From Hyphomonas beringensis (GTDB lineage: Bacteria > Pseudomonadota > Alphaproteobacteria > Caulobacterales > Hyphomonadaceae), in the NCBI RefSeq assembly GCF_000682755.1, contig NZ_AWFF01000033.1, forward strand, positions 1-64,000: 64,000 nt of DNA, written 5' to 3'. Made by a program: the position numbers and the translations under genes. The notes beneath the pieces were generated by a model. That model saw only the letters and a program-made list of their open reading frames with translations. It had not been told where the DNA came from and did no database searches. Of this stretch, positions 18,491-27,459 are shown piece by piece. Positions within the stretch are counted from its first letter, which is position 1. Every line of letters begins with the position of its first letter.

Positions 18491-19320
18491 TCGACGCCCT
18501 CAATCTCGACATTATAGCGCGCGATGATGTCGGCAATTGCCTGTTCATTCGCTTCGCGGCGCTTTTGCTCCACCCAATCCCGCTTCACCTCCGCGCGGAC
18601 CTCTTCGAAGGGGCGCAGTGCTGCGGGGGTCTTGTGTGTAATGTGGACGAGGTGAAGACCAAGGGCGGACCGGACCGGGCCTTGCCAGTCATCCGAGGCG
18701 GGTAGGCCTGCCATGGCGGCGGCGAACTCCACCCCGAACTGGCGGGCGAGTTCACGGACCGGCACGTCCCCATACTGGCGTTGCAACATGAAGGGGTCGC
18801 CAAGGGCAGCCGTCTCCATCGTGGGGTTATTGTTCAGCTCTGCCAGCAGGGTTTCTGCGTCTTTCTCCGCCGCATCGCCGCGTACGCTGGGGCTGAAGAA
18901 TATCTGAGAGAAGGTCAGGCGGGCAGGCTCAGTGAATCTGTCCGCATGCGCCTGATACCATTCGCGCAACGTGTCTTCCGAAGGGACGGGGTCTTCTCGC
19001 AGGTCCGACACCATGAAGCTCATCTTCTGGGCGAGGCGGCGGGTGATGATCGTGTCGTTCTGGTCAAGGCCGAGCCGACGGGCCTCACGAGCCAGCGCCT
19101 CGTCACGCACATAGTCCGATACCATGGTTGTCATGTCTTCCGGGCCGGGCAGGGCACCGGCTTCGGACGCATAGAGCGCGGCGAGGCGCTCCAGCTCGGG
19201 TTCCGAAACAAAAATGGTCGAGTCCGACTTGTCCTGCCAGGCTTGCCACGCCGTGTGCAGGCCAAAGACAAGGGCCGCCGCGACAACAAACTGGATCAGC
19301 GGTTCACGCAGATATTTCAC
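18487..19320 (-). CDS. Parvulin-type peptidyl-prolyl isomerase, membrane-anchored
   Basis: A 277-residue periplasmic foldase candidate. An N-terminal hydrophobic segment (about residues 8-27) acts as signal or anchor. A SurA/PrsA-like helical part follows (LARQARRLG-type helices, TFSQIFFSP), then a rotamase-like region ending in LGLHLVHITHK and a helical tail. The GLHLVHI motif is typical of PpiC/parvulin proteins. It lies 18 bp after the DUF3604 gene and overlaps the HupE gene (GTGA), so it probably serves the folding or export of one of its operon partners. The start codon is GTG at 19320. Confidence 0.82.
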   Translation of the reverse strand: MKYLREPLIQFVVAAALVFGLHTAWQAWQDKSDSTIFVSEPELERLAALYASEAGALPGPEDMTTMVSDYVRDEALAREARRLGLDQNDTIITRRLAQKMSFMVSDLREDPVPSEDTLREWYQAHADRFTEPARLTFSQIFFSPSVRGDAAEKDAETLLAELNNNPTMETAALGDPFMLQRQYGDVPVRELARQFGVEFAAAMAGLPASDDWQGPVRSALGLHLVHITHKTPAALRPFEEVRAEVKRDWVEQKRREANEQAIADIIARYNVEIEGVE

Positions 19321-19338
19321 GCTTCTTTGTACTCCCGT

Positions 19339-21255
19339 CTATTCTGCCGGGATGTACCAGATGGGCGAGGTATAGGCGCGCTCCTGAATGGTTTCCGGCA
19401 CGTCCGGGCGCGGCGGCGTACCATTGCGCAGGGCTTCCCAGGTTGACCAGCGGCAGCTCGGATTTTCCAGCACACGGACATAATAGGTCGCGCGCGTATT
19501 GGCATCGAAGTCCGGATCCTGCCACAGGGTCTTCAGCTCGCTGGCGCCCTCGCCGGTGGGCGTGCAGGTAGACATGTCGACGGCTGCGCCATTGTCCGGG
19601 CAGCGATGTGTGGTCGGGTCAGGTGTGCCGGTGTGACAGGCGACATCATAAACGGCTTCGCCATCTGATGTGACCTTGACGATCTGCACACGCTGCAGGG
19701 CGCCCATGTTCGGATCGCGCTGGGCCCAGGCGATGAAGGACGGGGCCTGGCCTGTGCCGACAAGGTCTCCACCCATGGGCACACCGCCATCATAGGCCTG
19801 GCGGGTCAGGTTCGCGGCACTCAGCATATCACCTGTGTAATCATACCCACCAAAGAAGCGCACCTTCATGCGTGGGCCTGTGGTGGCAAAGGTTTCCTTG
19901 CGGCGGAAGGCATCGAAGATGGCTTCGCGTGTATTCTCTTCTGCCCAGACGCCTGTGAGGCCAGAGGCGCTCCAGCGGGAGAACCATTCGCGGCCATTCT
20001 TGACGACATTGTTTTCAGGCTGATTATCCCAGCTGGTCGTGCCAGGGAATGGAACAGAACCGCGGGCAACAGGCGAGCCATCCACAAGGCCAATCTTGGA
20101 CCAGTAGTCTTCTTCGGAGTAGGCGCCCCCGGCAACATGGCTGTCAGAGGCGGCCACAAGGCCGAAATGGAAGGGATCAAAACCCTTCTCTTCCTGAAGC
20201 TTCAGGCCATTGCGATAGGCTTCGCGGACATAGGATCCTTCTGTCTTGGAGACATCATAGACGCCGAGCAGCTTGTCATAGATTTCAAAATCGGCCCATT
20301 CGTCATTCGGTGACAGGGATGGGTGGGTTTCACTGGTGCCTTTTACCTGCGTGACCTCTACAAGCGGCTCATTCCGCATGCGCTGGTCAGCATAGGCGGC
20401 ATCCAGCGGGTCTCCATTATATGTTTCCAGGCGGAACATCTGACCGTCGGACACATTGGAGTTGTGCGGAATGGCGATGGATTCATACCCTTCGGAGCGC
20501 TTCTCATCCATCCAGTCCCACAAATCTTCCGGATTGGTGGAGTCTAGCGTCGAGAAGGCGCGGTCAGGCGCGTCTCCCTTGAAGAACACATTGCGGTGAA
20601 GGTTTCCGCCGCCAAAGGTGCCGTCCTCGCGGTTTGTCGTGACGGAGGTGAATTCATAGGCCGCGAAGGTGGTGAACTCCCCCGGCACATAATGGCGGTT
20701 TGCCGCGTCGACATTCTGTAGCCAGACAGAGTTGATCACGCTTTTATCATACATGTCTTCGATGGGCACACCCGAGCGTACAGACGCGCCGACGCCCTGG
20801 AAGGCTGCGGTGATCTTGTCAGGGTCTCTTGAGAACATGTCCTTGGCGCGCGGAAGTTCTGACAGTTCTGTGCCCGGTGTGTCCATGGCAGGCAGGATGC
20901 CGAGATATTCGGCGTGGTCTGTCACGGTGTAGAAATCGAGCGGGCCACCCGCGATGGTCATGTCAAAGCCGGCCGGATGCTTGATCGTTTCACCGCGGGC
21001 GAAGCGGTAGGCATCATCCGCGGTACGCCGGACATTGAAGATGTAGGCATCAAAGCTGGACCTTGTATGGATGTGCAGATCGCCGAAATAGGCGTTGCGA
21101 TCCGGATTGTATCCGGCCGTGTGGCCATCTGCTGGCGCGGTGTCAGGTGTCTCCACCGCCGCCATTTCCGTAACTGTCTCTGATGTTTCCGGCGCAGGGC
21201 TGTTACACGCAGCCAAAGCGATCGCCGATACGGCGAGGCCAAGATAGCTCTTCAT
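19339..21255 (-). CDS. DUF3604 lipoprotein with PHP-like metal-binding motifs
   Basis: A 638-residue lipoprotein (lipobox LAAC, C17) of the DUF3604 family. Metal-site motifs resembling those of PHP-type phosphoesterases are visible: GDLHIHT with H61 and H63, TDHAEYLG with D113 and H114, and SDSH ending at H373. This suggests a metallo-hydrolase acting in the periplasm or at the surface, but no substrate is established for the family. It is first in a three-gene transcript with a PPIase and a HupE-like permease. Its 5' flank (21256-21345) separates it from the universal-stress gene pair. Confidence 0.85.
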   Translation of the reverse strand: MKSYLGLAVSAIALAACNSPAPETSETVTEMAAVETPDTAPADGHTAGYNPDRNAYFGDLHIHTRSSFDAYIFNVRRTADDAYRFARGETIKHPAGFDMTIAGGPLDFYTVTDHAEYLGILPAMDTPGTELSELPRAKDMFSRDPDKITAAFQGVGASVRSGVPIEDMYDKSVINSVWLQNVDAANRHYVPGEFTTFAAYEFTSVTTNREDGTFGGGNLHRNVFFKGDAPDRAFSTLDSTNPEDLWDWMDEKRSEGYESIAIPHNSNVSDGQMFRLETYNGDPLDAAYADQRMRNEPLVEVTQVKGTSETHPSLSPNDEWADFEIYDKLLGVYDVSKTEGSYVREAYRNGLKLQEEKGFDPFHFGLVAASDSHVAGGAYSEEDYWSKIGLVDGSPVARGSVPFPGTTSWDNQPENNVVKNGREWFSRWSASGLTGVWAEENTREAIFDAFRRKETFATTGPRMKVRFFGGYDYTGDMLSAANLTRQAYDGGVPMGGDLVGTGQAPSFIAWAQRDPNMGALQRVQIVKVTSDGEAVYDVACHTGTPDPTTHRCPDNGAAVDMSTCTPTGEGASELKTLWQDPDFDANTRATYYVRVLENPSCRWSTWEALRNGTPPRPDVPETIQERAYTSPIWYIPAE

Positions 21256-21345
21256 ATTTTCCTCCCACAGGCATATTTTTCCTGCCCTTGTGAGAAGAAG
21301 TGTGCGTCTTAATTGTCAGTCTGTCCAGATTTACGCGCCGTCAAG

Positions 21346-21714
21346 TCAGACCGGGCTGACATCCGTAATCTTGTAAGTGAGCGGTGTTTCGCCATGGCTG
21401 GCGATCGTGATGTACTCGCCTTCCTTGAAGACATGCTGGCCCAGCTTGTAGCCGGCTTCATCATCGCCTTCATCATCTTCGTCATAATGGAAGAACCAGT
21501 GGCTGCCGCGATGGGTCAGCAGGCCGTCGGCGCGTTCGTCCGGGTCCGGGTGAAACCGGACGACGCGGCAGGAGTCCCGGTTCTCCCGCCATGCGTCCAG
21601 ATCAATCTGGCCTTCCGCTGTGAGAGGCGCAATGAGGGTGTAGCCCTGGCTGGGGTCTCCGCCAGGAAGCCCTGGATTGCGCGCGAGTTGAAGCGTGATT
21701 TTTGACAAGCTCAT
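21346..21714 (-). CDS. Small conserved-looking protein of unknown function
   Basis: A 122-residue soluble protein with no signal or membrane segment. A run of aspartate and glutamate (YDEDDEGDDEAG) follows an aromatic patch (GSHWFFHY). The end reads GEYITIASHGETPLTYKITDV, suggesting a small beta-rich domain. No family is recognised. A very good ribosome-binding site (AAGGAGG) stands 9 nt before the ATG, which supports a real gene. It is 27 bp downstream of the universal stress protein and is probably co-transcribed with it. Confidence 0.7.
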   Translation of the reverse strand: MSLSKITLQLARNPGLPGGDPSQGYTLIAPLTAEGQIDLDAWRENRDSCRVVRFHPDPDERADGLLTHRGSHWFFHYDEDDEGDDEAGYKLGQHVFKEGEYITIASHGETPLTYKITDVSPV

Positions 21715-21741
21715 CGATCTGGACCTCCTTGGTAGGGATGT

Positions 21742-22575
21742 TTAATGGGCCAGCGCCAGGGCAGGGGCTTCGTCTGCCGTGAGCAGGCGTCGTGTTGTGC
21801 CGCCAAACAGGCGCTCCGTCAGCCGTGAGTGGCCATAGGCGCCGGCGACGATCATCGAGGCATTCGCGCCCTTGGCCATGGCAAGCAGGCCGGTGCCGAC
21901 TTCGCCTTCGATTTCTTCCGTCTTCGACGTAATGTTGTGAAAGTTCAGCCAATCCTGCAGGGCGTGTGGTGCGGCGATCTCACGGTCAGGATCTTTTTTC
22001 AGGTCCTTTGTGTTCTGAGCAATGATCACGTCGCCCATGGCGCGCAGGATAGGCAGGTGGAAGCGAACCGCGCGGGCCGCGCCATTGCTGCCGTCCCAGG
22101 CAATGATGGCGGGGCCGCTGAAGGGCTCATACGTACCGGCCAGAACCACGGGCAAGCCTGCCGTCATCAGAACATGTTCAAAGGCCAGATTCAGTGGCTC
22201 GCCGCCCTTGGCCGCCGTGCGGGGGAAGATGACGGCCTCGGCCAGCGTGGCGGCATTGGAGCCGGATTGCTCCACCGTGTTTACATCATGGATGAATTCA
22301 CAGCTGAGGCCATGGGCGCCGCTTCCGCATGTATCCTCAAAGGCTGCGCGCGAGACTTTCAGAACCTGATCCTGCATCTCGATAATGGACTGAGTGGTCG
22401 TTCCGGCCAGGCCGGTCGCTTCCGGAGTCGCGATGACCATCATTGCGGAATTCGGGTCCGGCAGGGCGCAGAGGCCTCTTACCGGGACGTTCATTTTCTT
22501 GGCCAGGGCGAGAGCGGAAAGCGTTGTTGAACAGTCTTCCTTGCTCGTTCCTTGCAGCATGGCGACAACAGACAT
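21742..22575 (-). CDS. Universal stress protein (tandem UspA-like)
   Basis: A 277-residue cytoplasmic protein. The C-terminal half (about 150-277) is a clear UspA domain with PAIIAWDGSNGAARAV at its start and the ATP-loop-like GAYGHSRLTERLFGGTTRRLL at its end. The N-terminal half looks like a degenerate second UspA domain without the glycine-rich loop. Such tandem proteins respond to stress and often bind ATP. The ribosome-binding site is GAGGATG. It heads a two-gene unit with the 122-residue unknown. Confidence 0.86.
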   Translation of the reverse strand: MSVVAMLQGTSKEDCSTTLSALALAKKMNVPVRGLCALPDPNSAMMVIATPEATGLAGTTTQSIIEMQDQVLKVSRAAFEDTCGSGAHGLSCEFIHDVNTVEQSGSNAATLAEAVIFPRTAAKGGEPLNLAFEHVLMTAGLPVVLAGTYEPFSGPAIIAWDGSNGAARAVRFHLPILRAMGDVIIAQNTKDLKKDPDREIAAPHALQDWLNFHNITSKTEEIEGEVGTGLLAMAKGANASMIVAGAYGHSRLTERLFGGTTRRLLTADEAPALALAH

Positions 22576-22665
22576 GGCACATCCTCATATTGCTGAACTC
22601 TCGACACTACTGTCCTACCAGCAGGGCCTGCGAGTCAAACTAAGGATTTGTACTTAAGCCTTGGT

Positions 22666-23700
22666 TCAGCGGCCTATGCGGCGGCGCGCGATGGCGTCAG
22701 CTACACGATTTGTCGGCTTGTCCGTGCTGAGTGCCTCGTCCAGCACTTCGCCGAGCGTGTGCATCAGGGTTTCCAGCTTGCCGTCTACCCATTCGCGGGA
22801 ATAGGTGCCGGAGATCTCTGCCGCCACATTGATGATGCCGCCGCCATTGATGACGTAATCGGGCGCATAGAGAATGCCCTTGCGGCGAAGCAGCTCGCCC
22901 ATTTCCGGCATGACCAGCTGATTGTTCGCGGCGCCGGCAATGGCCTTCACCTTGAAACGGTCCAGCGTCTGTTCGTTCACTACGGCGCCGAGGGCGCAGG
23001 GGGCGAAAATATCGGCGCCTGCGTCGTAGATATCATCCGGCTCAACGATACGCGCGCCAGTGCGGGCCGAGACATCTTTCAGGGCCTGCTGGTCGATATC
23101 CGTGATGATCAGGTTTGCACCAGCCTCAGCCAGGTGATCACAAGTATAGCCGCCAACATGGCCGACGCCCTGAACCGCAATCGTGCGGCCATTCAGATCA
23201 TCTGTGCCAAAGGCCCGCTTGGCGGTTTCGCGAATGCCGAGATAGACGCCCTTGGCGGTTACGGGGGAGGGGTCTCCACTGGCGGCTTCGCCTTCATCCA
23301 GACCCGCAACATATCGGGTCTCTTCGCGGACGATCTGCATGTCTGAGACGCTGATGCCGACATCCTCAGCGGTGATGTACTTGCCCTGCAGGCTGTCGAC
23401 GGCGCGGCCAAAGGCGCGGAACAGCTCAGGGGATTTGTCCGTCTTGGCATTGCCCCAGATAACAGCCTTGCCGCCGCCCAACGGAATATCCGCCATGGCA
23501 TTCTTGTAGCTCATGCCCTGGCTGAGGCGCAGGGCATCCTTCAGCATATCTTCGCCGGTCTCGTAATCCCACATGCGGCAGCCGCCAGCCGCCGGTCCAA
23601 GAGCCGAGGAGTGAATGGCAATGATCGCCCTCAATCCGCTTTTGGCATCATGGAACAGGTGCACGCCCTCATGGGCGTCAAAGGAAGCGTGGTCGAACAT
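22666..23700 (-). CDS. Leu/Val/Phe-type amino acid dehydrogenase
   Basis: A 344-residue NAD-dependent dehydrogenase of the Glu/Leu/Phe/Val family. The catalytic lysines K66 (SYKNA) and K78 (LGGGKAV) lie in the dimerisation domain, with GGCRM typical of leucine dehydrogenase just before. The nucleotide-binding Rossmann part carries VQGVGHVGG. Length matches leucine or phenylalanine dehydrogenases (about 340-380) rather than glutamate dehydrogenases. It is expected to deaminate branched-chain amino acids to 2-oxo acids and ammonia. It is divergent from trkH across a 263-bp gap. Confidence 0.88.
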   Translation of the reverse strand: MFDHASFDAHEGVHLFHDAKSGLRAIIAIHSSALGPAAGGCRMWDYETGEDMLKDALRLSQGMSYKNAMADIPLGGGKAVIWGNAKTDKSPELFRAFGRAVDSLQGKYITAEDVGISVSDMQIVREETRYVAGLDEGEAASGDPSPVTAKGVYLGIRETAKRAFGTDDLNGRTIAVQGVGHVGGYTCDHLAEAGANLIITDIDQQALKDVSARTGARIVEPDDIYDAGADIFAPCALGAVVNEQTLDRFKVKAIAGAANNQLVMPEMGELLRRKGILYAPDYVINGGGIINVAAEISGTYSREWVDGKLETLMHTLGEVLDEALSTDKPTNRVADAIARRRIGR

Positions 23701-23916
23701 GGGAGATCAGTCAGTTGCAGATGAAAGATGGCGACTTTCTGGCGTCTGGGCAACGCTGCGTCAAATGGTTTGCCCCCTATGACTGCAATGTAAAATGACA
23801 TAACTGGCCTGAGACTTGCCAGACACCGCGTAACACTTAGCCAAGGATATAGTTGAAAGCGCCTGACGACACCGGATCATGCCTGAAAACCGCATGCTGC
23901 TTAACCACACAATGCG

Positions 23917-23945
23917 TTGACACCTCAGCAGGATTTAGCGCGTAT
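23917..23945 (+). promoter_or_regulatory. Possible sigma70-type promoter for trkH
   Basis: TTGACA at 23917-23922 is followed after about 17 bases by a poor -10 (GCGTAT). The trkH ATG at 23964 has no obvious ribosome-binding site. Elsewhere in the 263-bp gap between the leucine-type dehydrogenase and trkH I see no gene or strong repeat. Confidence 0.3.
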
Positions 23946-23963
23946 CCTGCCCCTCTCTGAACC

Positions 23964-25418
23964 ATGCAATTGCGACCCGTCCTCCTTGCCATAGGCATCA
24001 TGACCGTCCTGCTGGGCATGGCGATGATCCCGTGCATGCTGATCGACTGGGCAGATCACCGCCCGGAAACCTATGTTTTCGAAGTGTCTTCGTTTGGCAC
24101 CATTCTGATCGGTACGTGCATCTGGGTACTGTCTCGCGGGGAAGTGGAGCGAAGTGGCCAGCGCGAGGCGTTCCTGCTGACCGTGCTGGTCTGGGTCTAT
24201 CTGCCAGTGATCGCGTCGATTCCTTTTCTCGCTTCCGGCATGAGCTTTACGGATTCCGTGTTTGAGTGCATTTCCGGCCTGACGACGACGGGCGCGACCG
24301 TGCTGACGGGGCTGGATGACATGCCGCGCGGCCTGTTGCTGTGGCGGGCCATTCTGCAATGGATCGGCGGCATTGGCATTATCGTGACGGCGATTGCCAT
24401 TCTGCCCCAGCTACGCGTCGGCGGGATGCAGCTGTTCGAACTGGAAAGCTCTGACATGTCCGGCAAGTTCCTGCCGCGCATCACCGACATCGCGGCCTAT
24501 CTGGGCCTGACCTATCTGATCATCTCAATGCTGTGCGCTCTGCTGTATTACCTGACCGGCATGAACTGGTTTGATGCCATCACGCACTCAATGACGACGA
24601 TGTCTGCCGGGGGCTATTCCACGCATGATGCCTCGTTTGGCTATTTCAACGATACCAATGCGCCCTATGTGGCGACGGTCTTCATGTTCATTGCCGGCCT
24701 GCCATTCAGCCTGTTGGCCATGCTGTTGTTGCAGGGGCGGATCCGGCCGATGCTGACGGACCCACAGCCCCGCGTTTATCTTGGCCTCGCACTGTTCTTC
24801 TCGACTGCGATCGTCGTCTATCACGAGGCGGTGGTGGAGCCGCCAATCTTCGATCACGTCTTCCATGGCTTCAAGGAAGCCCTGTTCAACATCATCTCCA
24901 TCATGACCGGCACGGGCTATGCCTCTGCCCCGTATGACACGTGGGGCCCGCCGGTGATGACCATCTTTCTGGTGGCGACCTTTGTCGGCGGCTGTGCAGG
25001 CTCGGCGGCATGCGGGCTGAAAATGTTCCGGCTGGAGATCGCCGCGAAAACCATCGTGGCCTATTCGCGCCGCATGACCCAGCCGCACCGGCGCACGCCG
25101 ATCCGCTATGCGGGCAAGGCTGTGAATGAGGAAACGCTGCAGTCGGTGATGGTGTTTGTGTTTCTCTACCTCGTCACATTTCTGGGTGCAGCGGCCTTGC
25201 TGGGGCTGGCAGGGCTGGACGCGCTGACGGCAATCTCGGCCTCTGCGACCAGCGTATCAAATGTTGGCCCGGGTCTCGGACCGCTGATCGGACCGTCCAG
25301 CACGTTCCAGGAACTGTCGGATTTTGCCAAATGGGTTTGCGCCATTGCCATGCTGCTGGGGCGACTGGAATTCGTGGCAGTGTTCGTGGTGATGACCCGC
25401 CGCTTTTGGCGTGGCTAA
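23964..25418 (+). CDS. trkH: Trk-type potassium uptake protein TrkH
   Basis: A 484-residue inner-membrane potassium channel subunit. Four pore repeats are readable by their filter segments: GLTTTGATVL, MSAGGYSTH, GTGYASAP and ATSVSNVGPGLG. This fits the four-fold MPM architecture of TrkH/KtrB. It needs a TrkA-type cytoplasmic gating partner, which is not in the window. It ends just before a strong bidirectional terminator. Confidence 0.93.
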   Translation: MQLRPVLLAIGIMTVLLGMAMIPCMLIDWADHRPETYVFEVSSFGTILIGTCIWVLSRGEVERSGQREAFLLTVLVWVYLPVIASIPFLASGMSFTDSVFECISGLTTTGATVLTGLDDMPRGLLLWRAILQWIGGIGIIVTAIAILPQLRVGGMQLFELESSDMSGKFLPRITDIAAYLGLTYLIISMLCALLYYLTGMNWFDAITHSMTTMSAGGYSTHDASFGYFNDTNAPYVATVFMFIAGLPFSLLAMLLLQGRIRPMLTDPQPRVYLGLALFFSTAIVVYHEAVVEPPIFDHVFHGFKEALFNIISIMTGTGYASAPYDTWGPPVMTIFLVATFVGGCAGSAACGLKMFRLEIAAKTIVAYSRRMTQPHRRTPIRYAGKAVNEETLQSVMVFVFLYLVTFLGAAALLGLAGLDALTAISASATSVSNVGPGLGPLIGPSSTFQELSDFAKWVCAIAMLLGRLEFVAVFVVMTRRFWRG

Positions 25419-25444
25419 AGCGAGCGTTTCTGTGCTGGGCATAA

Positions 25445-25473
25445 AAAAAGCCGGGTGCATGGCCCGGCTTTTT
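25445..25473. terminator. Bidirectional rho-independent terminator
   Basis: AAAAAGCCGGG-tgcatgg-CCCGGCTTTTT is a perfect 11-bp stem with T-runs on both strands. It sits between the convergent trkH and acidic-protein genes and can serve both. Confidence 0.9.
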
Positions 25474-25509
25474 GATGCTTGAATGCGCGGAATATCCGTA
25501 AACTGACAA

Positions 25510-27318
25510 TCAGTTCCAGGGGTTGAACCGTTTCGCCGCGCGCGGGGGCGGTGTGGGCTCAGGATCCTCGTCTTCCTCAAAGGTTTCGGACTCATACGCT
25601 GTGTAGGTTTCGCCTGAGCTGTCATGAGCTTCTGGCGCAGCCGTCTCCGCTTCCGGGAAAGGCGTGTAGTCAGGAGCGGGGGCGGGAGTTTCCCGAATCT
25701 CTGCGTCGGGCTGCGGCGCAGGTGTCTCTTCCTGGACGGGAACCTCTTCGGTTTCCTCCGCGTCTGCAACATGCTCAGCAGGCTGATATTGGTCGGCTTC
25801 CTCTGCCTCTGTGTCAGTATCTGCGTCTGATTGTTCCGGTAACCAGTCAGGTAGATCGCTCGTGCCGTCGATCACGACATGTGGAGATCCCACTTCTTCG
25901 ACCGGGTCTGCAGATTGGGGGTGTGGCTCAGGCTCTGCCGGGCGGCTATGGGCACCCAGACCGAAGCCTGATGTGATGCCTGACAGGCTGTAGCTGCGGA
26001 TTGGCTCTGACTCTGGTTGAGGGGCTGTCTCTGTCTCTTCAGGAGACGTCGCCTCAAAGGTATCTTCCGGTTCCGGATCGGCCTCGCTGGCGGCTTCCTC
26101 AGGCTCTGCTGGTGCAGGGCTTAGGCGGTACTGGTTGAGCGCGCCCGCGCCAAAGCCTCCGCCGAAATAGCCCTGATTCATATTATTGCTTGCCGGCGGA
26201 GATTCGAGCGTATCCATGTCGGCGTCTTCAGCGGCGATCTCCTCGGCCGTTTCCTCCGTGTACACGGACTCTTCCGGCGCTTCTGAAACATGCAGCTCTT
26301 CGCTGGCGGGTGCCTCGAATGTGTCGACCGTCTCCTCGACGAAGGGGGGAGGCGTCTCTTCCTCTGCTACCGTTTCCGGTTCGGCATCAGCCTGCGGGGT
26401 GAAATCTCTCACGGCTTCTGATTGCGCATAGGTCGGCGCAGTTGCGTCATCTTCCATGAAGGCAGGCGCGTAGGGAGCCGGTTCTGCCTCTGGTTCCGGC
26501 GCGGCTTCAGCCTCTACTGTGGCAGCGGGAATGTCTTCCTCTGTCTCGGCTTCAATATCTGTTTCCGTGGCTGCTGTCTCAGGTTGGGTTTCGGGCTCTG
26601 GCTGCGTTTCTTCGATCACATCCATATGGGTTGGTGTGTAGCCGGCTTCCGGCTCATCCAGCACGGTGTGCTCGTCTTCCGCCACGGCCTCTTCTTCCTC
26701 TGGCGGAATCGAGAAGCCTTGAAGTTCTGTCTCTTCTTCGAGCTCCTCGGCGGCGGCCTCTTCTGGCGCGGCGGTGCCTGGTTGGCCGTTTACCTGGTCC
26801 GCCAGGCTCGCGACCGCGCGTTGCATGTCGGACTGGCCTTCGAATTCCGGATACATTTCGGGGTCCAGCGGATCGCTGTCATCGCCGATATCCTCGATCA
26901 TGTCCTCTGCGCTGGTATCTGCTTCGATGGCTTCGAACGTCTCTTCCACCTCAGCCTCTGCCTCATCTGTCTCAGCTTCGGCATCAACATCGTCCAGACC
27001 AGCGAGCAGCGCATTGATCGCTTTTTCAGCGCCGCGCGCATGGCGGCGCGCTTCCAGATAGAGCTCGCTGACGAACTGGGTGTAGGGGCGGCCGTTTGCA
27101 TCAACTTCATTGGCGAAGTCATCCGGCGAGCAGGTCTCTATTTCGCGGCCCAGCGCATCCGTCAGCAACACGGCGCAAGGATCGGGCGTCAGAGTCACCC
27201 GATACCCTTCGGTATCGTGCGTGATCTGGCCGTTCTCGCCTTCCTGCCAGGCCACTTTCTGCTTGTGCGTCATCTCGCTGAGCTTATCGATCAGCCGTTT
27301 TGTGGATGGATGCAGCAT
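25510..27318 (-). CDS. Long acidic, largely disordered protein with a small N-terminal domain
   Basis: A 602-residue protein started at the ATG at 27318 (a TTG lies one codon earlier). Residues 1 to about 105 look folded (STKRLIDKLSEMTHKQKVAW, an internal beta-rich stretch, then helix SELYLEARRHARGAEKAINAL). The remaining 490 or so residues are dominated by Glu, Ala, Pro, Thr and Asp, with no signal peptide or membrane segment. They are interrupted by a few short patches (NQGYFGGGFGAGALNQYRLSP, IRSYSLSGITSGFGLG) that may be binding motifs. The C-terminus is short and basic (RAAKRFNPWN). No family is recognised. It resembles acidic scaffold or hub proteins. Confidence 0.8.
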   Translation of the reverse strand: MLHPSTKRLIDKLSEMTHKQKVAWQEGENGQITHDTEGYRVTLTPDPCAVLLTDALGREIETCSPDDFANEVDANGRPYTQFVSELYLEARRHARGAEKAINALLAGLDDVDAEAETDEAEAEVEETFEAIEADTSAEDMIEDIGDDSDPLDPEMYPEFEGQSDMQRAVASLADQVNGQPGTAAPEEAAAEELEEETELQGFSIPPEEEEAVAEDEHTVLDEPEAGYTPTHMDVIEETQPEPETQPETAATETDIEAETEEDIPAATVEAEAAPEPEAEPAPYAPAFMEDDATAPTYAQSEAVRDFTPQADAEPETVAEEETPPPFVEETVDTFEAPASEELHVSEAPEESVYTEETAEEIAAEDADMDTLESPPASNNMNQGYFGGGFGAGALNQYRLSPAPAEPEEAASEADPEPEDTFEATSPEETETAPQPESEPIRSYSLSGITSGFGLGAHSRPAEPEPHPQSADPVEEVGSPHVVIDGTSDLPDWLPEQSDADTDTEAEEADQYQPAEHVADAEETEEVPVQEETPAPQPDAEIRETPAPAPDYTPFPEAETAAPEAHDSSGETYTAYESETFEEDEDPEPTPPPRAAKRFNPWN

Positions 27319-27459
27319 CAAGTCCCACCTTTCCGTCTTGCCCCAGCGCTACCCTAACAGTTACAGGCTGACGCGCGAATGATCAAACGCCTGTGAGGGG
27401 CTATTCGAATTAAATGGCAGCATGCCTGTCATTGCGCGTTTCAACTTGGCGCGACATGT

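Noticed and set aside
26422-27357. 311-codon frame antisense to the acidic protein, rich in Phe, Cys and Leu
   Set aside because: This composition is the expected mirror of Glu/Ala codons; it has no ribosome-binding site and no domain.
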